This document shows positions 35,545 through 42,878 of a stretch of DNA of 64,000 nucleotides, piece after piece. The notes below the pieces were generated by a model. That model was given only the letters and a program-made list of their open reading frames with translations. It did no database searches and had not been told where the DNA came from. The translations under genes and the position numbers were made by a program. Source of the stretch: Streptomyces sp. NBC_00249 (GTDB taxonomy: Bacteria > Actinomycetota > Actinomycetes > Streptomycetales > Streptomycetaceae); assembly GCF_026342355.1 (NCBI RefSeq), contig NZ_JAPEMV010000002.1, positions 930,001-994,000 on the forward strand, given 5' to 3'. The first letter of the stretch is position 1. Each line of letters opens with the position of its first letter.

Positions 35545-36522
35545 ATGAGTGACATCGGCAGCGCCGCAGGGCAGTCACGGCGCAAGGTCCTGAAGGCGGC
35601 AGCGGCAGGGGCCGGGACGGTCGCCGCCGTGGGGGCCGGGGCCTCCGCCGCGCGCGCGGACGGGGGCCGGCGCGGCGCCCCGACCTTCGTCCTGGTCCAC
35701 GGCTCCGGGAGCAACTCCTACGGCTGGGCGCCCACCGCCGCCGAACTGGGCCTGCGCGGGCACCGGGTGGTCGCCGTCGACCTCCCCGGGCACGGCCCCG
35801 GCGCCTACTTCCCCGCCTCCTACCAGGCCCCGCAGGACCTTCAGCGGCTGCGCACCGAGCCCTCGCCGCTGGCCGGGGTCACCCTGGCGGACTTCGCGGA
35901 GCACGTCACCCGCGTCGTGCGCACCGCGCACCGCAACGGCCCCGTGATCCTGGTCGGCCAGAGCCTCGGCGGGGCGACCATGAGCGCCGTCGCCAATCAG
36001 GTTCCCGAGCTGATCGCGCACCTGGTGTACGCCTCGGCGGTCTGCCTGACCCGGCACGTCTCGATGGCGGAGCTGATGACCACCCCGGAGGCGGCCACCA
36101 GCGCCATGTTCCGGCTCCCCGTCGTGCCGACACCGCCGGAGCTGGGCGTCGGCCGGGTCAACTGGCGCAGCGCCGACCCCGAGTTCTTCGCCGTGGCCAA
36201 GCAGGCCCTCGCCGCCGGCTGGCCGGACGAGCGGGTGCGTACGCTCCTCAACATCCTGGAGCCCGACGAGTCGGCGGCCATCAGCGTCAGCGACGCCCGG
36301 GGGCTGCCGGAGCGCTGGGGCAGGGTGCCGCGTACGTTCCTGCGGTTCACCGAGGACCGCGTGATCCCGCCGGCCCTGCAGGACCTGATGATCCGCGAGG
36401 CCGACGCGGCCACCCCGGGCAACCGTTTCCGCGTCCGCTCCCTGCCCGCGCCGCACGTCGGCCCGCGCGACGCGGCCGTCTGGGCGGACGAGCTGGAGCT
36501 CGTCGCCCGGCTGTGCCGCTAG
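35545..36522 (+). CDS. Exported alpha/beta hydrolase (Tat-type signal)
   Basis: A 325-residue protein. The N-terminus has SRRKVLKAAAAGAGTVAAVG, a Tat signal with twin Arg, cut near ASAARA. The hydrolase domain starts FVLVHGSGSNSYGW, with nucleophile LVGQSLGGATM near residue 137, acid in FTEDRVIPPALQ and His in PAPHVGPRDAAVW. It resembles plant-type hydroxynitrile lyase/methylesterase-like hydrolases in that layout. Ahead of the gene is an unusual A-rich stretch (AAAAAAATCGG near 35472) and then CTAGCGTCG, a likely -10 region. Substrate not predictable. Confidence 0.85.
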   Translation: MSDIGSAAGQSRRKVLKAAAAGAGTVAAVGAGASAARADGGRRGAPTFVLVHGSGSNSYGWAPTAAELGLRGHRVVAVDLPGHGPGAYFPASYQAPQDLQRLRTEPSPLAGVTLADFAEHVTRVVRTAHRNGPVILVGQSLGGATMSAVANQVPELIAHLVYASAVCLTRHVSMAELMTTPEAATSAMFRLPVVPTPPELGVGRVNWRSADPEFFAVAKQALAAGWPDERVRTLLNILEPDESAAISVSDARGLPERWGRVPRTFLRFTEDRVIPPALQDLMIREADAATPGNRFRVRSLPAPHVGPRDAAVWADELELVARLCR

Positions 36523-36598
36523 GCCGTCTCCGCGCGGGACATGAGGACCGCTCGAAAAGGGCGTCGGGCCGGGCGGAACCCGTGGGTAGGGTCCGCGC

Positions 36599-37624
36599 AT
36601 GCACAGCGACCGCCTGACGGACCACCTGACCGTCTCCACCGCCCTGTCCCTGCTCAGTGATCACCGGCTCGCCGGCACGGTCGCCGCCGCCACCCCGCTC
36701 GGGGCGGGGATCGGCGGCCGGTCGGGGGAGCTGGACGTGGGCGGGACACGGGTGTTCGTGAAGCGGGTGCCGGTGACGGACGCCGAGCTGCTCCCCCGCA
36801 CCCTGCGCTCGACGGCGAACGTCTTCGGGCTGCCGCTCTTCTACCAGTACGGGGTGGGGTCCGCCGGGTTCGGGGCGTGGCGGGAGCTGGCCGCGCACGT
36901 GACGACCACGCACTGGGCGCTCGGGGGCGCGTACGACGGTTTCCCGCTCCTGTACCACTGGCGGCTGCTGCCCGACTCCCCGCCCGCCGGGTTCGTGGAC
37001 GGCTTCGGCGGGATCGACGGGGCCGTCGCGCACTGGGAGGGTTCGGCGGCGGTGCGGCGGCGGCTGGAGGCGATCGGGGAGGCCTCGTACAGCCTGGTGC
37101 TGTTCCTGGAGTACGTGCCGCACCGGCTGTCCGACTGGCTGGCGGGGCGGCGCGATCCGGTGGCCGAGTTCCCGTGGGTGGCGCAGGCGCTGACGCGCGG
37201 GGCGGAGTTCATGCGCTCGCGCGGGATGGTGCACTTCGACGCGCACTTCCACAACGTGCTGACCGACGGGCGGATGCTCTACTTCGCGGACTTCGGGCTG
37301 GCCCTGAGCGAGGGCTTCGACCTGGCCCCGCAGGAGCGGGAGTTCCTGTCGGCGCACCTGGGCTACGACCGCGCGTACACGGCCGCGCACCTGCTGCGGT
37401 ACCACCTGCCGGCGGCCGCCCGGGGCGGGCTGGAGCACGAGGCGCTGCTGCGCGCGTGGGTGGCGGGGCGGCGGCCGGGGTCGGTGCCGGCGGGGGCGGC
37501 GGGGGTGCTGGACCGGCACGCGGGGGCTTCGGCGGTGCTGGACGAGTTCCACCGGCGGCTGGTGGAGGAGTCGAAGCGGACGCCGTACCCGGCGGGGGCG
37601 CTGGCCCGGCACGAGCAGCCGTAG
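36599..37624 (+). CDS. Protein kinase-fold / phosphotransferase-like protein
   Basis: A 341-residue cytoplasmic protein with kinase-like features. A Gly-rich loop (GAGIGGRSGELDVGGTRVFV) leads to a Lys in FVKRVPV near residue 57. The catalytic loop is MVHFDAHFHNVLTD near residue 218 (HxDxxxxN) and the metal motif is FADFGLALS near residue 235. This pattern is shared by aminoglycoside phosphotransferases and atypical protein kinases; the substrate could be a protein or a small molecule. Its 3' end is 91 bases before a regulated operon. Confidence 0.7.
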   Translation: MHSDRLTDHLTVSTALSLLSDHRLAGTVAAATPLGAGIGGRSGELDVGGTRVFVKRVPVTDAELLPRTLRSTANVFGLPLFYQYGVGSAGFGAWRELAAHVTTTHWALGGAYDGFPLLYHWRLLPDSPPAGFVDGFGGIDGAVAHWEGSAAVRRRLEAIGEASYSLVLFLEYVPHRLSDWLAGRRDPVAEFPWVAQALTRGAEFMRSRGMVHFDAHFHNVLTDGRMLYFADFGLALSEGFDLAPQEREFLSAHLGYDRAYTAAHLLRYHLPAAARGGLEHEALLRAWVAGRRPGSVPAGAAGVLDRHAGASAVLDEFHRRLVEESKRTPYPAGALARHEQP

Positions 37625-37644
37625 AAGCCACGTCGCCCGTTCGC

Positions 37645-37658
37645 TTGAACCTGTTCAA
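37645..37658 (+). promoter_or_regulatory. Operator TTGAACCTGTTCAA overlapping -35
   Basis: Inverted repeat whose left half TTGAAC is also a good -35 box, with TACAGT 17 bases downstream at 37668-37673 as -10. A second copy lies at 37689-37702, centre-to-centre 44 bases. The TetR gene of the same operon (38557) is the likely ligand. Confidence 0.75.
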
Positions 37659-37688
37659 AAAGAGGTCTACAGTCAACGACGTCAGCAG

Positions 37689-37702
37689 TTGAACATGTTC
37701 AA
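37689..37702 (+). promoter_or_regulatory. Operator TTGAACATGTTCAA downstream of the start point
   Basis: A perfect 14-base palindrome between the predicted transcription start and the ribosome binding site AAGGGGG of the first gene. Paired with the copy at 37645 it suggests cooperative repression. Confidence 0.75.
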
Positions 37703-37715
37703 GGGGGCTGGGGCA

Positions 37716-38123
37716 ATGGACCTCACCGTGGTCGCGTACGTCATCTACCTGCTCATCAGCATCGGTCTCACCGTCTGGGTGGCCCGCACGCTCAGCCGCA
37801 ACGGCCGGGTCTTCATCGGCGACGTCCTCCAGGGCAACGAGAAGCTCGCGGACGCGGTCAACCACCTCCTGGTGGTCGGCTTCTACCTCGTGAACATCGG
37901 CTTCGTGACCCTCTACCTGCGCTCGGGCGAGACGATCCTCGAAGCGCGCGGCCTCTTCGAGGCGCTGTCGGTCAAGCTCGGCGTCGTCCTGCTGGTCCTC
38001 GGCTTCATGCACCTCGGCAACGTCTGGGTGCTCAACAAGATGCGCCGGCGCGGAATCATGGAGCGCCAGCAGACCCCGCCGGTCGCCCCCCAGGGCTTCA
38101 CCGCTCCGGCCGGGACCTGGTGA
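37716..38123 (+). CDS. Small integral membrane protein
   Basis: A 135-residue protein with three or four membrane spans: LTVVAYVIYLLISIGLTVWV, LLVVGFYLVNIGFVTLYL and VKLGVVLLVLGFMHLGNVWV. Hydrophilic Pro-rich C-terminus. I do not recognise the family. ATG at 37716 has AAGGGGG upstream; an in-frame ATG at 37695 inside the operator is less likely. First gene of a three-gene unit ending in a TetR regulator; its stop overlaps the next start (GTGA). A thiol oxidoreductase partner downstream suggests a redox or stress function at the membrane. Confidence 0.75.
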   Translation: MDLTVVAYVIYLLISIGLTVWVARTLSRNGRVFIGDVLQGNEKLADAVNHLLVVGFYLVNIGFVTLYLRSGETILEARGLFEALSVKLGVVLLVLGFMHLGNVWVLNKMRRRGIMERQQTPPVAPQGFTAPAGTW

Positions 38124-38545
38124 CGGGGACAGTGACGGCCACCCGGCACCTGACCGTCCTCTACGACGCGAACTGCCCGGTGTGCGTGCACATCCGGCAC
38201 TGGCTGCTCGCGCAGCGACAGCTCGTACCGCTGCGGCTGGTGCCCGCCGCGTCCGCCGAGGCCTGGCGGCGGTTCCCGGAACTCGCCCACGCCGAGACGC
38301 TGAAGCAGATCACCGTGGTCGGGGACCGGGGGCAGGTGTGGACGGGGACGGACGCCTTCATCGTGTGCCTGTGGGCGCTGGCCGAGCACCGGCCGAAGGC
38401 CAACTGGCTCGCCACCCCGGCCGGTCGGCCCTTCGCGGCGGCGGCCATGCACACGGCGGCCGCCGTCCGGCACGCGGTACGGACCAATGGTGAAGCGGAG
38501 CCCGGAGAACCGGCCTGTGACGACCAGTGCTCCACACCCCGATAA
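38120..38545 (+). CDS. DCC-family thiol-disulfide oxidoreductase-like protein (DUF393)
   Basis: A 141-residue protein with the family motif DANCPVC (DxxCxxC) near residue 17, in LTVLYDANCPVCVHIRHWLL, as in thioredoxin-fold DUF393 proteins. The region TLKQITVVGDRGQVWTGTDA is also typical. Two Cys near the C-terminus (ACDDQC) are extra and could form a second redox pair. The GTG at 38120 overlaps the membrane protein stop; GTG at 38132 is possible. The partner substrate is unknown. Confidence 0.82.
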   Translation: MTGTVTATRHLTVLYDANCPVCVHIRHWLLAQRQLVPLRLVPAASAEAWRRFPELAHAETLKQITVVGDRGQVWTGTDAFIVCLWALAEHRPKANWLATPAGRPFAAAAMHTAAAVRHAVRTNGEAEPGEPACDDQCSTPR

Positions 38546-38556
38546 GGTCGGACACC

Positions 38557-39321
38557 GTGACAGATCAGAAGGCGCCCAAGAGCGAGCAGACCCGCACGCT
38601 CATCCTCGAAACCGCGCTCCGGCTCTTCCAGGAGCGCGGCTTCGACAAGACGACCATGCGGGGCATCGCCAAGGAGGCGGGGGTCTCGGTCGGTAACGCG
38701 TACTACTACTTCGAGTCGAAGGAACACCTGGTCCAGGGGTTCTACGACCGGATCGGCGCGGCCCACCAGGCGGCGGTCCGGCCGATCCTGGACAACGAGA
38801 CCGATCTGCAGAAGCGGCTCGCGGGCGTACTGACGAGCTGGCTCGACATCGCGGCCCCGTACCACGAGTTCGCCTCGCAGTTCTTCAAGAACGCGGCGGA
38901 CCCGGAGAGCCCCCTCAGCCCCTTCTCCCCCGAATCGGAACCGGCGCGGAAGACGGCGATCGACATGCACCGCGAGGTGCTGGCCGGGGCGAAGACCAAG
39001 GTGCCGGCGGAACTGGCCGACGTGCTGCCGGAGCTGATGTGGCTCTCGCAGATGGGCCTGGTCCTGTACTGGGTCTTCGACCGCTCGCCGAACAGCGAGA
39101 AGACGCGGCGGCTCGCGGAGCGCGGAGCGCAGCTGACGACGCGGGGCATCATCCTGGCGCGGTTCCGGGTGCTGCGGCCGCTGGTGCGCGAGGTGCACGA
39201 GCTGTTCGCGGACTTCCTGCCGGGCATGGCCCAGACGGCGGTCTCGCGCGGCAAGCGGGCGTCGGACCCGGACGCGGGGCCGAAGGCGGGCCCCGAGGTG
39301 GGTCCGGAGGACACCGTTTAG
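38557..39321 (+). CDS. TetR-family transcriptional regulator
   Basis: A 254-residue repressor. The DNA-binding domain is at residues 10-60: TLILETALRLFQERGFDKTT, IAKEAGVSVGNAYYYFESKE. The ligand domain follows, with a disordered C-terminal tail rich in Pro and Gly. GTG at 38557. It is the third gene of the operon whose promoter carries two TTGAACNTGTTCAA palindromes, so I infer autoregulation of the whole unit. The inducer is unknown. Its stop overlaps that of the convergent MFS gene by four bases. Confidence 0.9.
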   Translation: MTDQKAPKSEQTRTLILETALRLFQERGFDKTTMRGIAKEAGVSVGNAYYYFESKEHLVQGFYDRIGAAHQAAVRPILDNETDLQKRLAGVLTSWLDIAAPYHEFASQFFKNAADPESPLSPFSPESEPARKTAIDMHREVLAGAKTKVPAELADVLPELMWLSQMGLVLYWVFDRSPNSEKTRRLAERGAQLTTRGIILARFRVLRPLVREVHELFADFLPGMAQTAVSRGKRASDPDAGPKAGPEVGPEDTV

Positions 39322-40547
39322 CCCAGGACCAGCAGGGTCGCGACGGCGGGGCCGAAGGCTCCGCCGAGCTGGTAGCAGAGGGTGAACAGGCCGATGGCGC
39401 TGGGCCGCTGGGCCTCCTCGGAGGCGGCGGCGACGGCCTGGGTCGACAGGATGGCGTTGGCGGAGCTCGCGGTGAGGACCCCCGCGGCGGTGGCGGCCAG
39501 CAGCAGCGGGCCCCCGTCGGCCAGGATCCCGGTGAGCGCGGCGAGGGTGCCGAGCGCGAGCAGGACCGTACGGATCGTCGCGCGGCTCATCCGGGTGGAG
39601 GCGGCGGCGAGCGGCCAGGACAGCGCGGACCCGGCGAGCAGCGCGACGAGCTGGCCGGTGCCGGCGGAGACGGTGTCCCATCCGGCACGGTCGGCGAGCA
39701 GCCGGGCCACCGAGAAGAGCAGGGTGAAGTAGGACGCCGACAGCAGCAGCGCGAGGAGCGCCGGGACCACGAAGGCGGGGCGTCGCAGCAGGGCGGCGGG
39801 CACGAACCCGTCGGGGCGGCGCCGGATGTGCGCGGCGAGCAGGACACCGGCGGCGAGGGCCCCGCCGAGGGCGGCGAGCGGCGCGGTCGGGAGCAGGACG
39901 AGGGCGGTGGCGAGCGCCGTCAGCAGCGCGGCGCCCCGGGCGTCGAAGCGGCCCGGCGCGGGCGGGGTCCCCGGCCCGGCGTGGCGGATGACGGCGGGAA
40001 TCGCGAGCAGGGAGAGCGCCGAGGCGGCGAGGGCGAGCCGCCAGGAGGCGGCTTCGGCCAGGGCCCGGCCCAGCAGCGGTCCGGCGGCGCCGAGCATGCC
40101 GAAGCCGGCGCTGATGACGCCCATCCGGCGGGCGGTGCCCGCCAGGCTGATGGCGACCGCGACCAGCCCGGCCCCTCCGGCGGCCTGCCCGCAGCGGCCG
40201 AGGAGGGTGAGCGGCAGCCAGGGCGAGGCGGCGACGAGCAGGGTCCCCGCCACGACGAGGAGCCCGGACAGGCGGAGCACGGCGGGTACGCCCCGGCGGC
40301 GCAGCAGGCCCGCGAGGAGCGGGGTGCCGACGGCGGTCGCCCAGCCGAAGGCGGTGAGCATCCAGGCGGCGGCCTTCGCGCCGACACCGAGGGAGGCTGC
40401 CATGTCGGGGAGGATCAGCACCGGCGCGTTGGCCCCGGCGGCGAGCGGGGTGGCCAGCAGGGCGAGCCACAGGACGGGGACGGGGCCCCGTACGGCGGCG
40501 GCCGCGCCTCGGCTCCCGGTACCGGCGGTGGTGGTGGTGACAGTCAT
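39318..40547 (-). CDS. MFS transporter, MarR-linked
   Basis: A 409-residue membrane protein of the drug-efflux MFS type with about twelve spans. It has motif A-like sequence in GTPLLAGLLRRRGVPAVL near residue 75 and repeated Leu/Ala-rich segments. ATG at 40547 is preferred to a start seven codons earlier because GGGAG stands ten bases before it. It is divergent from a MarR regulator with CTCAACGTTGAG palindromes between them, so it is probably induced by a compound sensed by the MarR protein. Substrate unknown. Confidence 0.88.
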   Translation of the reverse strand: MTVTTTTAGTGSRGAAAAVRGPVPVLWLALLATPLAAGANAPVLILPDMAASLGVGAKAAAWMLTAFGWATAVGTPLLAGLLRRRGVPAVLRLSGLLVVAGTLLVAASPWLPLTLLGRCGQAAGGAGLVAVAISLAGTARRMGVISAGFGMLGAAGPLLGRALAEAASWRLALAASALSLLAIPAVIRHAGPGTPPAPGRFDARGAALLTALATALVLLPTAPLAALGGALAAGVLLAAHIRRRPDGFVPAALLRRPAFVVPALLALLLSASYFTLLFSVARLLADRAGWDTVSAGTGQLVALLAGSALSWPLAAASTRMSRATIRTVLLALGTLAALTGILADGGPLLLAATAAGVLTASSANAILSTQAVAAASEEAQRPSAIGLFTLCYQLGGAFGPAVATLLVLG

Positions 40548-40583
40548 GGATGACCCACTCCCCTTCACGTCTCAACCTTGACA

Positions 40584-40599
40584 ATCTCAACGTTGAGAT
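40584..40599. promoter_or_regulatory. MarR operator 1 (ATCTCAACGTTGAGAT)
   Basis: A perfect 16-base palindrome in the gap between the MFS and MarR genes. A half-site (GTCTCAACCTTGAC) lies next to it at 40569-40582. Confidence 0.8.
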
Positions 40600-40628
40600 A
40601 AAAACAGGCAGACTGCTTCAACGTCAAG

Positions 40629-40646
40629 TGTCTTAACGTTGAGACA
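40629..40646. promoter_or_regulatory. MarR operator 2 (TGTCTTAACGTTGAGACA)
   Basis: An 18-base palindrome with one mismatched pair, overlapping the probable -35 region of the marR promoter (TAGAGT at 40653-40658 as -10). Binding here would give autoregulation. Confidence 0.78.
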
Positions 40647-40664
40647 TTCGCGTAGAGTGGCCCC

Positions 40665-41228
40665 ATGAAGAACGACGGCATGAAGAACGACACCGTGGCC
40701 ACCTTCATCGGCCAGTGGGAGGCGGAACGCCCCGACCTCGCCGAAGCCCTCCGGCCCGTCGAGGTGCTGGCCCGGATCCAGCGGATGACGCGGATCATCG
40801 ACAAGCAGCTGAAGACCTTCATGGCCGGACACGGCCTGGAGGTCGGCGAGTTCGACGTCCTCGCCAGTCTGCGCCGCTCGGGCCCGCCGTACGCGCTGAC
40901 GGCCGGGGCCCTGATCCCCGCCGCCATGGTGACCTCGGGCGCGATCACCAACCGGATCGACCGGCTGGAGGCCAAGGGGCTCGTCGAGCGGGTCCGCGAC
41001 GACGTCGACCGCCGCTCGGTCCGCATCCGCCTCACCGCGGCGGGCCTGGAGACCAGCGGGAAGGTCATGGAGGAGCACCTGCGGCACTACGCCGAGCTGC
41101 TCGCCCCCCTGGACCGCGAGAGCGCCGACCGGCTGGCCGACGCCCTGCACGTCCTGCTGCTGGCCCACGGAGACACCTTCGGGGCGGCCGGAGCGGCGGA
41201 CGCGACCGGGGCCCCTACAGCCAGTTGA
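40665..41228 (+). CDS. MarR-family transcriptional regulator
   Basis: A 187-residue winged-helix protein. The DNA-binding region is near residues 60-120: EFDVLASLRRSGPPYALTAG, VTSGAITNRIDRLEAKGLVE and RDDVDRRSVRIRLTAAG, the wing with the usual DxR. The ATG at 40665 has no ribosome binding site and lies seven bases after TAGAGT, so the mRNA is probably leaderless; a second ATG at 40680 is possible. It faces the MFS gene across two palindromes and likely represses both. Its 3' end overlaps the convergent gene by 14 bases. Confidence 0.9.
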   Translation: MKNDGMKNDTVATFIGQWEAERPDLAEALRPVEVLARIQRMTRIIDKQLKTFMAGHGLEVGEFDVLASLRRSGPPYALTAGALIPAAMVTSGAITNRIDRLEAKGLVERVRDDVDRRSVRIRLTAAGLETSGKVMEEHLRHYAELLAPLDRESADRLADALHVLLLAHGDTFGAAGAADATGAPTAS

Positions 41229-42771
41229 GCTCCCACAGGCGCCACACGCCCGTGCCGTCGGAGAGGTACTGCGCGCCGGTGACGGCGTCGCGGGACATGA
41301 CGTAGTCCTTCTTCTGCCAGATCGGCAGCATCGGGACGTGCTGGGAGACCAGCCGCTGGAGCTCGCGGAAGTCGGCGGCGGCCGCGCCCCGGTCGGAGTA
41401 GGACTGGGTACGGGTGATCAGCTCGTCGACGAGCTTGTCGGAGAAGCCGTTGTTCATGCTGGAGTCCGCGCCGACCAGCGGGGCGAGGAAGTTGTCCGCG
41501 TCCGGGAAGTCGGCGATCCAGCCGATCGTGTAGGCGTCGAACTCCCCGGCGGCGTACGCCTTCTGGAAGTCCTCCCAGGCCTCGACCGGCTTGATCTTCA
41601 GCTGGAACAGGCCGGTCGACTCCAGCTGCCGCTTGATCTCCTCCGCCTCGGCGACGTTCGCGCCGCGCTGGTTGACGCCGAGGGTGACCGGGACCGGGGC
41701 GGTGATCCCGGCGTCCTTGAGGAGCTTGCGGGCGGCCTGGCCGTTGGGCGAGGGGTAGGCGTCGAAGAAGGGCGTGCTGTGTGCGGCGACGCCCGCCGGG
41801 ACCAGGGAGTAGAGCGGGGTGACCGTGCCCTTGTAGATGTCCCCGGAGATCTTGGAGCGGTCCAGCACGGCCGCCACCGCCTGCCGGACGGCCGGCTTCG
41901 CCGTCGTGGAGCCGGGGCGGGTGTTGAAGACGACGCTACGGGTCTCCGTGCCGCCGGAGGCCTGGTAGCGGGTGTCCTTCATGCCCGGGTTGAGGCCCGC
42001 GAGCACTGCGGGCGGCATGTCCCGGTGCGCCACCTCGACGCCGTGGTCGCGCCAGGCGCGGTCCAGCTGCGCGGAGTCCTTGAAGTACCGGACGGTGACC
42101 AGCGCCCGGGCGGGCTTGCCCTGGCCCTTGTAGGCGGGGTTGGGCTTCAGCTCGGCGCTCTTGCCGGTCTCGTACCCGACGAGGGTGTACGGGCCCGAGC
42201 CGTCGACCTCGTTCTCCTTGCGCAGCGCCCTGGCCGGGTACTTGTCCCGGTCGACGATCGAGGCGGCGCCCGTGGCGATCTTGAAGGGGAAGGTGGCGTC
42301 GCGGGCGGAGAGGTTGAAGGTGACGGTGCGGCCGTCGGCCCTGACCGACTCCAGGGTGTTGAAGAGCGGGGCCGGGCCCTGGTCGGAGTTGATCTGCTTG
42401 ATGCGGTCGAAGGAGAACTTCACGTCCTCGGCGGTGACCGGGCGGCCGCCGGCGAAGGTCAGGTCCGGGCGGAGCTCGCACTGGTACGTGGTCAGCTTCT
42501 GGCCGACGAACTTGCAGGCGGAGGCGGCGTCCGGGACGGGGGTGTCGGAGCCGGGCCGGATGGTCAGCAGCGACTGGTAGACGTTGCTGAACAGGGCCCA
42601 GGAACCGGCGTCGTAGGCCCCGGCCGGGTCGAGGGCCGAGACCACGTCCGTGGTGCCGACGCGGATCGGGGACCGGCCCTCGTCGTCGGTCGGCAGGAGC
42701 TGCCAGCCGCCGACGGCGGCGACCCCGAGGACCAGTCCGGCCGCGACGATCTTCAAGCGGACAGACCGCAT
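41215..42771 (-). CDS. Family 5 (peptide/nickel-type) solute-binding protein
   Basis: A 518-residue extracytoplasmic protein of the SBP_bac_5 family: TTDVVSALDPAGAYDAGSWA, NVYQSLLTIRPGSD, GGRPVTAEDVKFSFDRIKQI and later WIADFPDADNFLAPLVG are typical. The N-terminus RLKIVAAGLVLGVAAVGGW is hydrophobic but has no lipobox Cys, so the protein is anchored by an uncleaved helix or secreted. No permease or ATPase genes are adjacent, so it is an orphan binding protein. ATG 42771 chosen over an upstream start by the signal segment. Confidence 0.88.
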   Translation of the reverse strand: MRSVRLKIVAAGLVLGVAAVGGWQLLPTDDEGRSPIRVGTTDVVSALDPAGAYDAGSWALFSNVYQSLLTIRPGSDTPVPDAASACKFVGQKLTTYQCELRPDLTFAGGRPVTAEDVKFSFDRIKQINSDQGPAPLFNTLESVRADGRTVTFNLSARDATFPFKIATGAASIVDRDKYPARALRKENEVDGSGPYTLVGYETGKSAELKPNPAYKGQGKPARALVTVRYFKDSAQLDRAWRDHGVEVAHRDMPPAVLAGLNPGMKDTRYQASGGTETRSVVFNTRPGSTTAKPAVRQAVAAVLDRSKISGDIYKGTVTPLYSLVPAGVAAHSTPFFDAYPSPNGQAARKLLKDAGITAPVPVTLGVNQRGANVAEAEEIKRQLESTGLFQLKIKPVEAWEDFQKAYAAGEFDAYTIGWIADFPDADNFLAPLVGADSSMNNGFSDKLVDELITRTQSYSDRGAAAADFRELQRLVSQHVPMLPIWQKKDYVMSRDAVTGAQYLSDGTGVWRLWELNWL

Positions 42772-42878
42772 ATCAGGAACCCCGCTATCCGAACCGAACC
42801 GTCCGACTATCGGACTGTCGGCCACCCAATCACGGAATTTCAGCCACCGGAAGGGTCGTTATGTGCCGTCGGAGCCGG

